A stretch of 64,000 nt of DNA from Myxococcaceae bacterium (GTDB taxonomy: Bacteria > Myxococcota_A > UBA9160). The position numbers and the translations under genes were made by a program. Below, piece by piece: positions 45,254 through 53,015 of this stretch (positions within the stretch are counted from its first letter, which is position 1; each line of letters starts with the position of its first letter). The notes beneath the pieces were generated by a model that worked only from the letters and a program-made list of their open reading frames with translations, did no database searches and was not told where the DNA came from. Location: positions 22,971 through 86,970 of the forward strand of contig CAJPFO010000058.1 of assembly GCA_905339255.1 (NCBI GenBank), read 5' to 3'.

Positions 45254-45943
45254 CTAGCTGGAGCGGCTCGTGGGCCCCGGCTCGCGACCCACGCTGCGAT
45301 CGGCCGCGTCGGAGAGCTCGTGCAGTCGAATCTCGAGCTCCCGGCGCAGCGCCTCGAAGGCCGGGCCGTCGGCGTCGCGGGGTACCTCGAGGGGCTCGCC
45401 GTAGAAGCAGGCCACGCGGGCGAAGGGAAGCGGAAGGATCGTCCGGTCCCAGCTCCTGAAGCGGATCGCCGGCCTCGCAGCGAAAGCCACCGGCCAAAGC
45501 GGGGCGTGACAGCTCGCCGCGAGAAGCAGGACTCCCGGCTTCGCGACGCCCGCCGGCCCGCGCGGGCCATCGCAGAGCAAGGCGGCGATTCCCGTCTCGC
45601 GGGCGCTGCGGATCTGTTGGCGTAGCGCCATGGCTCCCCCGCGCGAACTCGATCCGCGAGGCGACGCGGCGTAGCCGAGCCGCGTGAGGAGCGCCTCGAT
45701 CCAGTCGCCGTCGCGGCTTCGGCTCACGATCACGACGACGCGGCGGTCCCGGAAATGATGCGCCGCGCAGAAGACGCCGTGATGCCAGAGCGCCCCGAGC
45801 AGCGGCCGGACCTCCGCGTCGAAGGGGCTCGCCCCGACGACCCGGACCCGCCAGGTCGCGCCGAGCGCGCGGATCGCGAGCGCTGCGAGTGACGCGATGG
45901 CCGCTCGGGCGCGACGTTGGAGCGCAGTGTCCGTTCGGGCCAC
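45254..45943 (-). CDS. DUF374 lysophospholipid/lipid A acyltransferase-like protein
   Basis: 229 residues. The DUF374 signature is intact: LWHHGVF near the N-terminus, VVVIVSRSRDGDWIEALLTRLGY, SSSRGGAMALRQ, LLCDGPRGPAGVAKPGVLLLAA, LWPVAFAARPAIRFRSWDRTILPLPFARV. The family groups with lipid A lauroyl acyltransferases, so a role in lipid A or phospholipid acylation in the envelope is likely. Start GTG at 45943. It is alone between ptsP and the oxidase operon. Confidence 0.88.
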   Translation of the reverse strand: MARTDTALQRRARAAIASLAALAIRALGATWRVRVVGASPFDAEVRPLLGALWHHGVFCAAHHFRDRRVVVIVSRSRDGDWIEALLTRLGYAASPRGSSSRGGAMALRQQIRSARETGIAALLCDGPRGPAGVAKPGVLLLAASCHAPLWPVAFAARPAIRFRSWDRTILPLPFARVACFYGEPLEVPRDADGPAFEALRRELEIRLHELSDAADRSVGREPGPTSRSS

Positions 45944-46005
45944 GGGAGCCGGACGGTAGCGCCGAGTACCGTCTCCGTTCGAATCCTGCGCACGCGCGAT
46001 TTCGC

Positions 46006-46199
46006 GCTAGCCTAATTTTCGTGGATGGGCTATGACGCCGATCAGAATGGCCCCCGGGGCGCGATGGGGCGATGCAGGCCCCGGGGGATCTGGCGCAAAG
46101 CGGCGGGCGGAGCGCTCCATTCGGAGAGAAGCTGCGCATCGAAGCTGGTTTTCGGATGGACGCTTTCCGTGATGGCCCGCCGCGCGGTGCGCGGCCATC
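46006..46199 (+). promoter_or_regulatory. Promoter/leader region of the cytochrome oxidase operon
   Basis: The gap ahead of the dihaem cytochrome gene holds an A/T-richer patch with GCTAGCCTAATTTTCG (46006-46021), which offers a TAGCCT (46008-46013) -10-like element but no good -35. A mirrored pair of G/C blocks (CCCCCGGGGC near 46051 and GGCCCCGGGG near 46078) and a hairpin (GATGGC...GCCATC, 46171-46199) follow. The hairpin ends 22 bases before the ATG. A structured leader of nearly 200 bases is likely; no known riboswitch was recognised. Confidence 0.35.
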
Positions 46200-46221
46200 C
46201 CGGTCATTGGATGGAGTCGCG

Positions 46222-46887
46222 ATGATCTCGAGATGGAAGCGTGCCGCCCGGGGCGTCGCATTCGTCCTGTCGGCGGTGGCGCTCGCGGCTCCGGCCACTG
46301 CAGACGAAGGCTCGCGCGGGCGCGAGCTCTACGGCTTCTGCCGGCAGTGCCACATGGACAACGGCGCCGGCAATCCGCTCTACCTCGCGCCGAACATCGC
46401 GGGCCTCCCCGAGTGGTACGTCGCGCGCCAGCTCGACAAGTTCCACAGCGGGATCCGGGGTACGAACTTCGACGACGTCGCGGGAATGAGGATGCGGCCG
46501 GTCGGGATCTGGCTCGAGAAGGAATCCGATCGCAAGGCGGTCGCCGCGTACGTGGCGTCGCTCCCGATCGTCGAGCCCGCGCCGACGCTCGTGGGCGGCG
46601 ACCCCGAGCGCGGCAAGGCGCTCTACGCGCCTTGCAGCGCGTGTCACGGTCCCGATGCGAAGGGGATGGAAGCGCTCGGCGCGCCCGCGCTCGACCACCA
46701 GGACGATTGGTACCTGCTCACCCAGCTCGAGCACTTCAAGTCCGGGATCCGTGGCTCGAAGCCGCAGGACGTCCAGGGCGCCCAGATGCGGCCCATGGCG
46801 ATGCTGCTCGCCGACGAGCAGGCCATGAAGGACGTGATCGCGTACATCATGACGCTCGGCGGCGCGCCGAAGACCGCGAAGGAGTGA
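46222..46887 (+). CDS. Exported dihaem cytochrome c (c4-like)
   Basis: 221 residues with a signal peptide (about 1-27). Two cytochrome c domains carry haem-binding CRQCH (40-44) and CSACH (138-142). They look duplicated: QLDKFHSGIRGTNFDDVAGMRMRP and QLEHFKSGIRGSKPQDVQGAQMRP each precede a Met that may be the sixth haem ligand. GGAG lies seven bases upstream of the ATG. First in the oxidase operon, so it is the probable electron donor to COX2 or a subunit of the complex. Confidence 0.93.
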   Translation: MISRWKRAARGVAFVLSAVALAAPATADEGSRGRELYGFCRQCHMDNGAGNPLYLAPNIAGLPEWYVARQLDKFHSGIRGTNFDDVAGMRMRPVGIWLEKESDRKAVAAYVASLPIVEPAPTLVGGDPERGKALYAPCSACHGPDAKGMEALGAPALDHQDDWYLLTQLEHFKSGIRGSKPQDVQGAQMRPMAMLLADEQAMKDVIAYIMTLGGAPKTAKE

Positions 46888-46889
46888 AC

Positions 46890-46994
46890 GTGGCGAAGGC
46901 CTACTCGCCGGACGATCTCGCTGCCCGGACGTTCTGGATCACCATGGTCGGAGTGACCGCCTGGATCCTCGCCGTCTTCATCTTCATCCTCTGA
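46890..46994 (+). CDS. 34-residue single-helix peptide of the oxidase operon
   Basis: GTG at 46890 starts 2 bases after the cytochrome stop; the 34 codons run to TGA at 46992-46994, 10 bases before coxB. The product has a short acidic/polar N-terminus and one helix (about 15-34, FWITMVGVTAWILAVFIFIL). Too short for most gene callers. Position between the cytochrome and COX2 suggests a small oxidase subunit or assembly peptide. No family could be assigned with certainty. Confidence 0.6.
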   Translation: MAKAYSPDDLAARTFWITMVGVTAWILAVFIFIL

Positions 46995-47004
46995 GGTCGA
47001 GCTC

Positions 47005-47712
47005 ATGATCGAGCGGTTCCTGCCCGTCGCGTCGACGTACGCCGGCGACATCGACTTCGTCTTCGACCTGATCTTCTGGACGGTCGGCTTCTGGTTCCTG
47101 CTGGCCCAGGGGGTCTTCTTCTGGCTCCTCGTGCGCTTCCGGAAGAGAGACGGAGTCCGGGCGCAATACGTGACGGGAGAGCTCAAGAGCGAAAAGCGAT
47201 TCATCACCATCCCGCACGCCCTCGTCCTCGTCTGCGACGTCTTCATCGTGTTCTTCGCGATCCGCGTCTGGTACGACGTCAAGCAGCATCTACCCGAGGC
47301 GCAGCAGACGGTTCGCGTCGTCGCCCAGCAGTGGGCGTGGAGCTTCGTCCAGCCCGGCCCCGATGGTCGTCTCGACACGGCCGACGACATCAAGACGGTC
47401 GACGAACTCCACGTTCAGGTCGGCACGACCTACCACTTCCAGCTCGTCTCGCGCGACGTCGTCCACAGCTTCTCGGTTCCCGTGTTCCGGCTCAAGCAGG
47501 ACGTCATCCCCGGCCGCGTGATCACGGGCTGGTTCGAGCCGACCCGGACCGGGACCTTCGACATCCAATGTGCCGAGATCTGCGGGATCGGCCACGGCTA
47601 CATGCCGGGACGGATCGTGATCGAGACGGCCGAGCAACACGCGGCGTGGATGGCGTCGCATTCGAATCGGGAGATCGCGGCGGCCTCGGGGCCTGCGGCG
47701 GGAGGGCGGTAG
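47005..47712 (+). CDS. coxB: Cytochrome c oxidase subunit II
   Basis: 235 residues. Two N-terminal helices (about 18-43, 70-90) are followed by the periplasmic CuA cupredoxin. Aromatic QWAWSF (109-114) and CuA ligands His154, Cys189, Glu191, Cys193, His197 and Met200 are all present (CAEICGIGHGYM). There is no fused cytochrome c domain, as the dihaem cytochrome is separate. Followed by coxA with 3 bases between genes. Confidence 0.96.
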   Translation: MIERFLPVASTYAGDIDFVFDLIFWTVGFWFLLAQGVFFWLLVRFRKRDGVRAQYVTGELKSEKRFITIPHALVLVCDVFIVFFAIRVWYDVKQHLPEAQQTVRVVAQQWAWSFVQPGPDGRLDTADDIKTVDELHVQVGTTYHFQLVSRDVVHSFSVPVFRLKQDVIPGRVITGWFEPTRTGTFDIQCAEICGIGHGYMPGRIVIETAEQHAAWMASHSNREIAAASGPAAGGR

Positions 47713-47715
47713 GCA

Positions 47716-49425
47716 ATGGCGACCCGGCCGGTCGAGATCCGCGAGGGGCACGACACCCCGGGGCATCACGAGGAGCCGTCGTTCTTCGTGAAGTACCTGT
47801 GGTCGACGGACCACAAGGTGATCGCGATGCAATACCTCTTCACCGGCATGTTCATGGCGCTGGTGGGCGGGTTCTTCTCGTACGTCTTCCGAATGCAACT
47901 CGCTTGGCCCGGCGAGAGCGTTCCGCTCTGGGGACTCGTCACCCCCGCCGCGTACAACATGCTGATCACGAACCATGGCGCGATCATGATCTTCTGGGTG
48001 GCGATGCCCGTGTTGATCGCGGCCTTCGGAAACTATCTGATCCCGCTCATGCTCGGCTGCGACGACATGGTGTTCCCGAAGCTCAACCGTCTCTCGTACC
48101 AGATCTTCTTGTTGAGCGTGGTGGTGCTCTTCTCTTCGTTCTTCGTGACGGGAGGAGGCTTCGGAGGCGCCTGGACGATGTACCCGCCGCTTTCCGGCGA
48201 GGCCGCGTACAACAACACGCCGGCAGGACAAACGATCTTCATCGTCGCCGTGGCCCTCGAGTTCGTCGCGTTCCTCCTCGGCGGGATCAACTTCGTGACG
48301 ACGGCGATGAACTCGCGAGCTCCCGGGATGAAGCTCTACGACATCCCGATGGTGGTCTGGATGATCGTGATCGCGAGCATCATGTTCATGGCCTCGGTCG
48401 GGCCGCTCGTCGCGGGAGCGGTGATGCTGATCTTCGATCAGACGCTCAACACCGCGTTCTTCGATCCGACTCGCGGCGGAGACCCGATCCTCTGGCAGCA
48501 TCTGTTCTGGTTCTTCGGTCACCCCGAGGTCTACGTCGTCCTGCTTCCGGCCGTCGGGATCGTCGCGGAAGTGATCACCGTCTTCGCCCGCAAGAAGCTC
48601 TTTGCCTACAAGACGGTGCTCTACACGGCGATCGCCACCGGAGTGCTCTCGTTCACGGTCTGGGCCCACCATCAGTTCATCGCGGGAATCGACCCTCGAA
48701 TGGCGAACATCTTCACGGTGACGACGCTTCTCATCTCGATCCCGATCGCCGAGATGATGTTCGTCTACATCGCGACGCTCTACGGCGGGTCGATCACCTT
48801 CTCGACGCCGATGCTCTGGGCGCTCTCGTTCATCGCGACCTTCCTCGTGGGGGGAGTCACGGGGATCTTCCTCGGCGCATCCGGGAGCGACATCTACCTG
48901 CACGACACGTACTTCGTGCTGGCGCACTTCCACTACACGTTCTACCCGATCGCGATCATCGGGACGTTCGCGGGCTTCACGTTCTGGTTCCCCAAGATGT
49001 TCGGCCGGCACCTGAACGAGACGCTCGGCAAGATCCATTTCTGGCTCACGATCATCGCGTTCAACGGGATCTTCCTCCCTCTCTTCGTGACGGGAGTCCT
49101 CGGAGACAACCGGCGGATCCCGAACCATCAGGTCTACCCCGAGCTCGACAACCCGCTCATGAACGGCCTCCGCGAGGTGGCGACGGTCTTTCTCGTGGTC
49201 ATGCTCCTCGCGCAGTTCGTCTTTTTCTACAACGTCGTCGTGAGCCTCGTCCGCGGGAAGAAGGCCGAGAAGAACCCCTGGAAGTCGAACACGCTCGAGT
49301 GGACGGCGGATTCGCCGCCGCCGCACGGGAACTGGAAGGAGCTCCCGACGGTGTATCGAGGCCCGTACGAGTACGGCGTGCCGGGCCGTTCCGAGGACTA
49401 CTGGCCGCAAAACGTTCCGAACTGA
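47716..49425 (+). CDS. coxA: Cytochrome c oxidase subunit I
   Basis: 569 residues with 12 membrane helices. TNHGAIMIFWVAMPVL carries a haem a ligand. FGHPEVYVVLLPAVG carries the Tyr-His cross-link of CuB and the A-type glutamate. WAHHQFIAGI gives two CuB histidines, and HDTYFVLAHFHYTFYP carries haem ligands. This places it in the A-type (aa3) haem-copper oxidases that pump protons while reducing oxygen to water. The C-terminal extension ends in a charged loop. Note the unusual LAHFHYTFYP version of the common VAHFHYVLS. Confidence 0.96.
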   Translation: MATRPVEIREGHDTPGHHEEPSFFVKYLWSTDHKVIAMQYLFTGMFMALVGGFFSYVFRMQLAWPGESVPLWGLVTPAAYNMLITNHGAIMIFWVAMPVLIAAFGNYLIPLMLGCDDMVFPKLNRLSYQIFLLSVVVLFSSFFVTGGGFGGAWTMYPPLSGEAAYNNTPAGQTIFIVAVALEFVAFLLGGINFVTTAMNSRAPGMKLYDIPMVVWMIVIASIMFMASVGPLVAGAVMLIFDQTLNTAFFDPTRGGDPILWQHLFWFFGHPEVYVVLLPAVGIVAEVITVFARKKLFAYKTVLYTAIATGVLSFTVWAHHQFIAGIDPRMANIFTVTTLLISIPIAEMMFVYIATLYGGSITFSTPMLWALSFIATFLVGGVTGIFLGASGSDIYLHDTYFVLAHFHYTFYPIAIIGTFAGFTFWFPKMFGRHLNETLGKIHFWLTIIAFNGIFLPLFVTGVLGDNRRIPNHQVYPELDNPLMNGLREVATVFLVVMLLAQFVFFYNVVVSLVRGKKAEKNPWKSNTLEWTADSPPPHGNWKELPTVYRGPYEYGVPGRSEDYWPQNVPN

Positions 49426-49444
49426 TCCGAGCCGAGGAGAAGAG

Positions 49445-50023
49445 ATGTCGTCCGCTCGACCCATCGCCACCACGCGAAGCGCATCTGGAATGCCGACCGG
49501 GCGCCTCGCGGTCTGGTGGGTGATCGCCTCGGAGATCGTGATCTTCGGTGGGATCCTGACGTCGTACGTCATGTATCGGCTCGCCCATGATTCGTTCGCA
49601 GAGCAGGCCGCCCACACCAACACGTGGATCGGCGCGTTCAATACCTTCGTGCTGCTCACGTCGAGCCTGATGGCCGTTCAGGCCCACAAGGCGGCCGATT
49701 CGGGCGACGGTGCGAAGGCTGCGCGCTTCCTCCACTACACCTGCCTCGGCGGGATCCTCTTCATCCTGGTGAAATCGTTCGAGTGGGCGTCCGAGATCGG
49801 TCGCGGGTACACGATCTCGTCGAGCCCGTTCTGGTCGTTCTACTACACCGCCGCGGGGCTCCACGCGCTCCACGTGATCGCCGGCGTGGTCATCATGTTC
49901 ATCGTCGCGGCCGCGGCGAAGCAGTACCGGGATCTCCATCGCGTCGAGCTGATCGGGGTCTACTGGCACTTCGTCGACGTGGTCTGGATCTTCCTCTTTC
50001 CGCTCCTCTACATCGCCAAGTAG
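49445..50023 (+). CDS. Cytochrome c oxidase subunit III (first copy)
   Basis: 192 residues, five membrane helices. KSFEWASEIGRGY and the LHALHVIAGVV and YWHFVDVVWIFLFPLLY blocks match short COX3 family proteins. GGAGAAGAG precedes the ATG. COX3 lines the oxygen entry and stabilises the oxidase. A second related gene follows after the subunit IV gene (50479-51069), so the operon has two short COX3 paralogues rather than one seven-helix protein. Confidence 0.93.
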   Translation: MSSARPIATTRSASGMPTGRLAVWWVIASEIVIFGGILTSYVMYRLAHDSFAEQAAHTNTWIGAFNTFVLLTSSLMAVQAHKAADSGDGAKAARFLHYTCLGGILFILVKSFEWASEIGRGYTISSSPFWSFYYTAAGLHALHVIAGVVIMFIVAAAAKQYRDLHRVELIGVYWHFVDVVWIFLFPLLYIAK

Positions 50024-50039
50024 CGAACCCGGAGAACGC

Positions 50040-50465
50040 ATGTCGGATCACGCGGAGAACGCAGGAAACGAAACGCACGGCGGGCACGAGACGCACCACG
50101 GGGATTACGTTCGCGTCTGGAAGGTGCTGCTCGTGCTCCTCGTCGTGAGCGTGGTCGGGCCGATCGTCGCCTCGGCCATCGAGCACCGCCCGACGGCGCT
50201 CGCCGTCACGCTCTCGACCGCGTTCGGAATCGCCGTCGTGAAAGCCTACATGGTCGTGAAGAACTTCATGCACATCCAGTTCACGCAACGCTTCGTTCCC
50301 TACCTCGTGGTCACGATGCTCGTGTTCATGTTCCTGCTCTTCGCGGGCGCAGCGCCCGACGTGATGAAGTCCGAGGGCAGGAACTGGGTGAAGCCCGGCT
50401 GGATCGCCGAGAACGCCGACTACCGGGCGCACCACCCGGACGGCTCGGCCGGCGGGGCGCATTAG
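50040..50465 (+). CDS. Cytochrome c oxidase subunit IV-like protein
   Basis: 141 residues. A His-rich N-terminus (THGGHETHHGDY) precedes three membrane helices (about 25-45, 55-70, 85-105), with VVKAYMVVKNFMHIQFTQRFVPYLV typical of the bacterial subunit IV (CyoD/CtaF-like) family. It ends in another His-containing tail. The role is structural or in stability of the complex. The gene's stop is followed by GGAGCGGGA before the next ATG. Confidence 0.88.
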   Translation: MSDHAENAGNETHGGHETHHGDYVRVWKVLLVLLVVSVVGPIVASAIEHRPTALAVTLSTAFGIAVVKAYMVVKNFMHIQFTQRFVPYLVVTMLVFMFLLFAGAAPDVMKSEGRNWVKPGWIAENADYRAHHPDGSAGGAH

Positions 50466-50478
50466 GAGCGGGACGCCG

Positions 50479-51069
50479 ATGTCGGTTCACACGCTTCCCC
50501 ATCCGCGACACGGTGTGAGGACGGGCCGATCGGCCGTGATGCCGAACGGCGTGTTCGGGATGCTGATCTTCGTCGTGGCCGAAGTCATGCTCTTCGCCGG
50601 TTTCGTGAGCGCGTTCACGATCATGCGGAGGTCCGCGTTGGTGTGGCCGCCGCCCGGGCAACCGCGACTTCCGGTCGAGGAGACGGCGTTCAACACGGCG
50701 ATCCTCGTCGCGAGCGGTGTGGCGATGCTCCTTGCCGGGCGGGCATTCCGCCGGCACGCACCGTCGGCGTCCCGGCCGCTCGTCGCGGCGATCGGGCTCG
50801 GAGCGACGTTCGTCGTCCTCCAGGGGCGCGAATGGTGGATGCTGATCGGCGGGGGACTCACGCTCACTTCGAGCGCGCTCGGGGCATTCTTCTACCTGAT
50901 CGTCGGACTCCATGGGCTCCACGTGATCGCGGCGCTCGGATTCCTCGTCTATGCGTGGCGGCGCCTCGCTCGAGGCTTCCTCCCGCCGGGAGTGATGGGG
51001 GCGGCCGAAGTGCTCTGGCTCTTCGTGGTCGCGGTGTGGCCCTTCCTCTACTGGAGGATCTACCTGTGA
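50479..51069 (+). CDS. Cytochrome c oxidase subunit III (second copy)
   Basis: 196 residues, five helices. FGMLIFVVAEVMLFAGFVSAF, VVLQGREWWML, YLIVGLHGLHVIAAL and LWLFVVAVWPFLYWRIYL match COX3. It is distinct from the first copy. Stop overlaps the next gene's GTG (51066-51069). Tandem COX3 paralogues around a subunit IV gene are seen in some deltaproteobacterial oxidase operons. Confidence 0.92.
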   Translation: MSVHTLPHPRHGVRTGRSAVMPNGVFGMLIFVVAEVMLFAGFVSAFTIMRRSALVWPPPGQPRLPVEETAFNTAILVASGVAMLLAGRAFRRHAPSASRPLVAAIGLGATFVVLQGREWWMLIGGGLTLTSSALGAFFYLIVGLHGLHVIAALGFLVYAWRRLARGFLPPGVMGAAEVLWLFVVAVWPFLYWRIYL

Positions 51070-51365
51070 TCGGCAGGGCCCTCGGCGCCGCAGTGTCGAT
51101 CTGGGTCGCCCCCGGCGCTGCGGCCGCGTGCGTCGTGTGCTCGCCGGGCCAGAGCGATCCGGCGCAGAGCGGCCTTCTCTTCGGGACACTCTTGCTTTCG
51201 GCATTGCCGATCGTGATGATCGGCGGGATCGGCTGGTTCGTCGTACGGCGGATTCGCCGGATCGATCGCGAGTCGGCGGCGATCGGGACGTCGGAGGATC
51301 CGGAGGACTCGCTCGCCGGCGCGTCGGGCGGGGCCGCGCTCGCGCCGCAGCGGATCGAGCCCTGA
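51066..51365 (+). CDS. Small membrane protein of the oxidase operon with a Cys-x-x-Cys motif
   Basis: 99 residues from a GTG in a 4-base overlap with the COX3 stop. The leader-like N-terminus ends at ACVVCSPGQ (a CxxC motif), one membrane helix follows (about 38-60, LLFGTLLLSALPIVMIGGIGWFVV), then a charged tail. Similar short Cys-containing proteins accompany oxidase clusters elsewhere, possibly in copper or assembly functions; that is inference. Overlaps ctaB as TGATG. Confidence 0.75.
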   Translation: MIGRALGAAVSIWVAPGAAAACVVCSPGQSDPAQSGLLFGTLLLSALPIVMIGGIGWFVVRRIRRIDRESAAIGTSEDPEDSLAGASGGAALAPQRIEP

Positions 51366-52237
51366 TGTCGGAGACGGTGATCGGGACCGTGCGAGGCTAT
51401 CTCGAACTCACGAAGCCTCGCATCCTGCTGCTCGTGCTCTTCACGGGGCTTCCGGTGCTCTGGATGGCGGCGTCGGCTCCGTCGCCCTTGCTTTCGGTTG
51501 CGATCCTCGGCGGAACGGCCCTTGCGGCCGCGTCGGCGAACGCCCTCAACTGTTACATCGAGCGTGATCGCGACCGACTGATGGAGCGGACCCGGACGAG
51601 ACCGCTTCCGGCAGCGAGGCTACGCCCCGGGTCTGCGCTCGCCTTCGGGGTCGTGGTCGGCGCCGTGGCGGCTGCGGTGCTGCTGGTTTCGGGCGGTACG
51701 CTTGCGGCCGGACTCGGCGTTGCGAGCATCCTCTTCTACGTGTTCGTCTACACGATCTGGATGAAGCCGAGATCGTCGTGGAACGCGGTCGTCGGAGGCG
51801 CGGCCGGAGCGGCGGCGCCACTCATCGCCGATGCCGCGGTGCACGGTACGGTGACGGCCGCGGGCGGGCTTCTCTTCGCGATCATCTTCTTGTGGCAGCC
51901 GCCGCACGTCTGGGCGATCGCGCTCTACCGCAAGGAGGATTATCGCCGGGCGGGGATCCCGATGCTCCCGAACGTGATCGGCGACGAGGCCACGCGCTGG
52001 CGCATGCTCTGGTACACGCTCGCGCTGGTGCCGGTGACGCTCGCGCCGGTTGCGCTCGGCCTGCTCGGTCCGGTCTATCTGGTGGCGGCGCTCGTCCTCG
52101 ACGCCTGGTTCTGCTGGAGCATCGTTCGACTCCTCGTCGAGAGAACGGATGCGGCGGCGCGCAAGGCCTTCCACGTTTCACTCGGCCATCTCTTCGCGCT
52201 CTTCCTGGCGATGCTGGTCGATCTGGCGGTGCGCTGA
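51365..52237 (+). CDS. ctaB: Protohaem IX farnesyltransferase (haem O synthase)
   Basis: 290 residues, UbiA-family prenyltransferase with about eight helices. Motifs ANALNCYIERDRDRLMERTRTRPLP (first Asp-rich) and the second RAGIPMLPNVIGDEATRWR region are present. It makes haem O, the precursor of haem A needed by CoxA. The start ATG overlaps the upstream stop. No haem A synthase (ctaA) is in the operon. Confidence 0.94.
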   Translation: MSETVIGTVRGYLELTKPRILLLVLFTGLPVLWMAASAPSPLLSVAILGGTALAAASANALNCYIERDRDRLMERTRTRPLPAARLRPGSALAFGVVVGAVAAAVLLVSGGTLAAGLGVASILFYVFVYTIWMKPRSSWNAVVGGAAGAAAPLIADAAVHGTVTAAGGLLFAIIFLWQPPHVWAIALYRKEDYRRAGIPMLPNVIGDEATRWRMLWYTLALVPVTLAPVALGLLGPVYLVAALVLDAWFCWSIVRLLVERTDAAARKAFHVSLGHLFALFLAMLVDLAVR

Positions 52238-52257
52238 AGGGCTTCGCCCCGGGAGTC

Positions 52258-52998
52258 GTGCCGACGGTCGTGGCCGCGCTGGTCGCTTCGACCACCTTCT
52301 CGCTCGGAGTGTGGCAGGTGGGCCGGCATCGCTGGCGCGAGGGCGTGCTCGCGGAGGCGAATTCGCGAATCGAGCGCGAGCCCGTGTCGATCGACGCGGC
52401 GCTCGCAGATCCAGAGGCGCATCGCAATCGCCGCGCGAGGGCGCGGGGGCGTTTGCTCCATCCAGAGACGATCACGGTCTTCGAGCTCACCCCGATCGGC
52501 GAAGAGGGGGTCTCGATCCTGACGCCGCTCGAACTCGATCCCCCCGCGTCGGCAAGCGTGGCCGTCGTGCTCGTGGATCGGGGCTTCGTTCCGGCCGCGG
52601 CCGCGGCCGCGTTCCTCGACGAGGATCTGCGCCGCGAGCCGAGGGTCGTCGAGATCGTCGGCCGCGTCGTTCCGCTCGCGCTCCAGGACGTCGCTCCCGC
52701 GAGCGAGCGAACGGCGCGTCGCGATTGGTTGCGGTTCGACGCTGCGCGTCCGGAGCAGGTGGGGGCGCTCCAGGCGCAGCTTTCCCGTCCGCTCGCGCCG
52801 GTCGCCCTCGAGGCGGCACAGGGGTCGAAGCGCGAGTTTCCGAGGGCCTCGATCAGCCGCCCCGTGAGCCCCGTCTGGCACCTGGGCTATGCGATCTTCT
52901 GGTTCGGGGTGTCGGCAGGCGCACTGCTCACCTGGATCGGCGTCGGGCGCCAGCGGGCGCGAGACGGCCAGCGAGCCGGATGGGGACCGGGCGGCTGA
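52258..52998 (+). CDS. SURF1 family oxidase assembly protein
   Basis: 246 residues. An N-terminal helix (VVAALVASTTFSLGVWQVGRHRW) and a C-terminal helix (VWHLGYAIFWFGVSAGALLTWIGVGRQR) flank a periplasmic domain containing LVDRGFVP, the usual SURF1 arrangement. It delivers or inserts haem A into CoxA. GTG at 52258 is favoured over a possible CTG overlapping the ctaB stop. It closes the operon and converges with leuS, 17 bases away. Confidence 0.88.
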   Translation: MPTVVAALVASTTFSLGVWQVGRHRWREGVLAEANSRIEREPVSIDAALADPEAHRNRRARARGRLLHPETITVFELTPIGEEGVSILTPLELDPPASASVAVVLVDRGFVPAAAAAAFLDEDLRREPRVVEIVGRVVPLALQDVAPASERTARRDWLRFDAARPEQVGALQAQLSRPLAPVALEAAQGSKREFPRASISRPVSPVWHLGYAIFWFGVSAGALLTWIGVGRQRARDGQRAGWGPGG

Positions 52999-53015
52999 GC
53001 CGCGACGCCGGGCGC

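Noticed and set aside
45975..45990. GTTCGAATCC resembling a tRNA T-loop
   Set aside because: The flanking bases do not form a 5-bp T-stem and no acceptor or anticodon arms could be placed; chance match.
46051..46090. Cobalamin or other known riboswitch before the oxidase operon
   Set aside because: Mirrored G/C blocks are present, but no B12 box or other consensus core could be identified.
47290..49659. 789-codon open frame antisense to coxB/coxA and similar long antisense frames (for example 3589-5403, 26199-27875, 42890-45148)
   Set aside because: Composition is Arg/Asp/His-rich without any domain and mirrors confident genes on the other strand; expected in very G+C-rich DNA.
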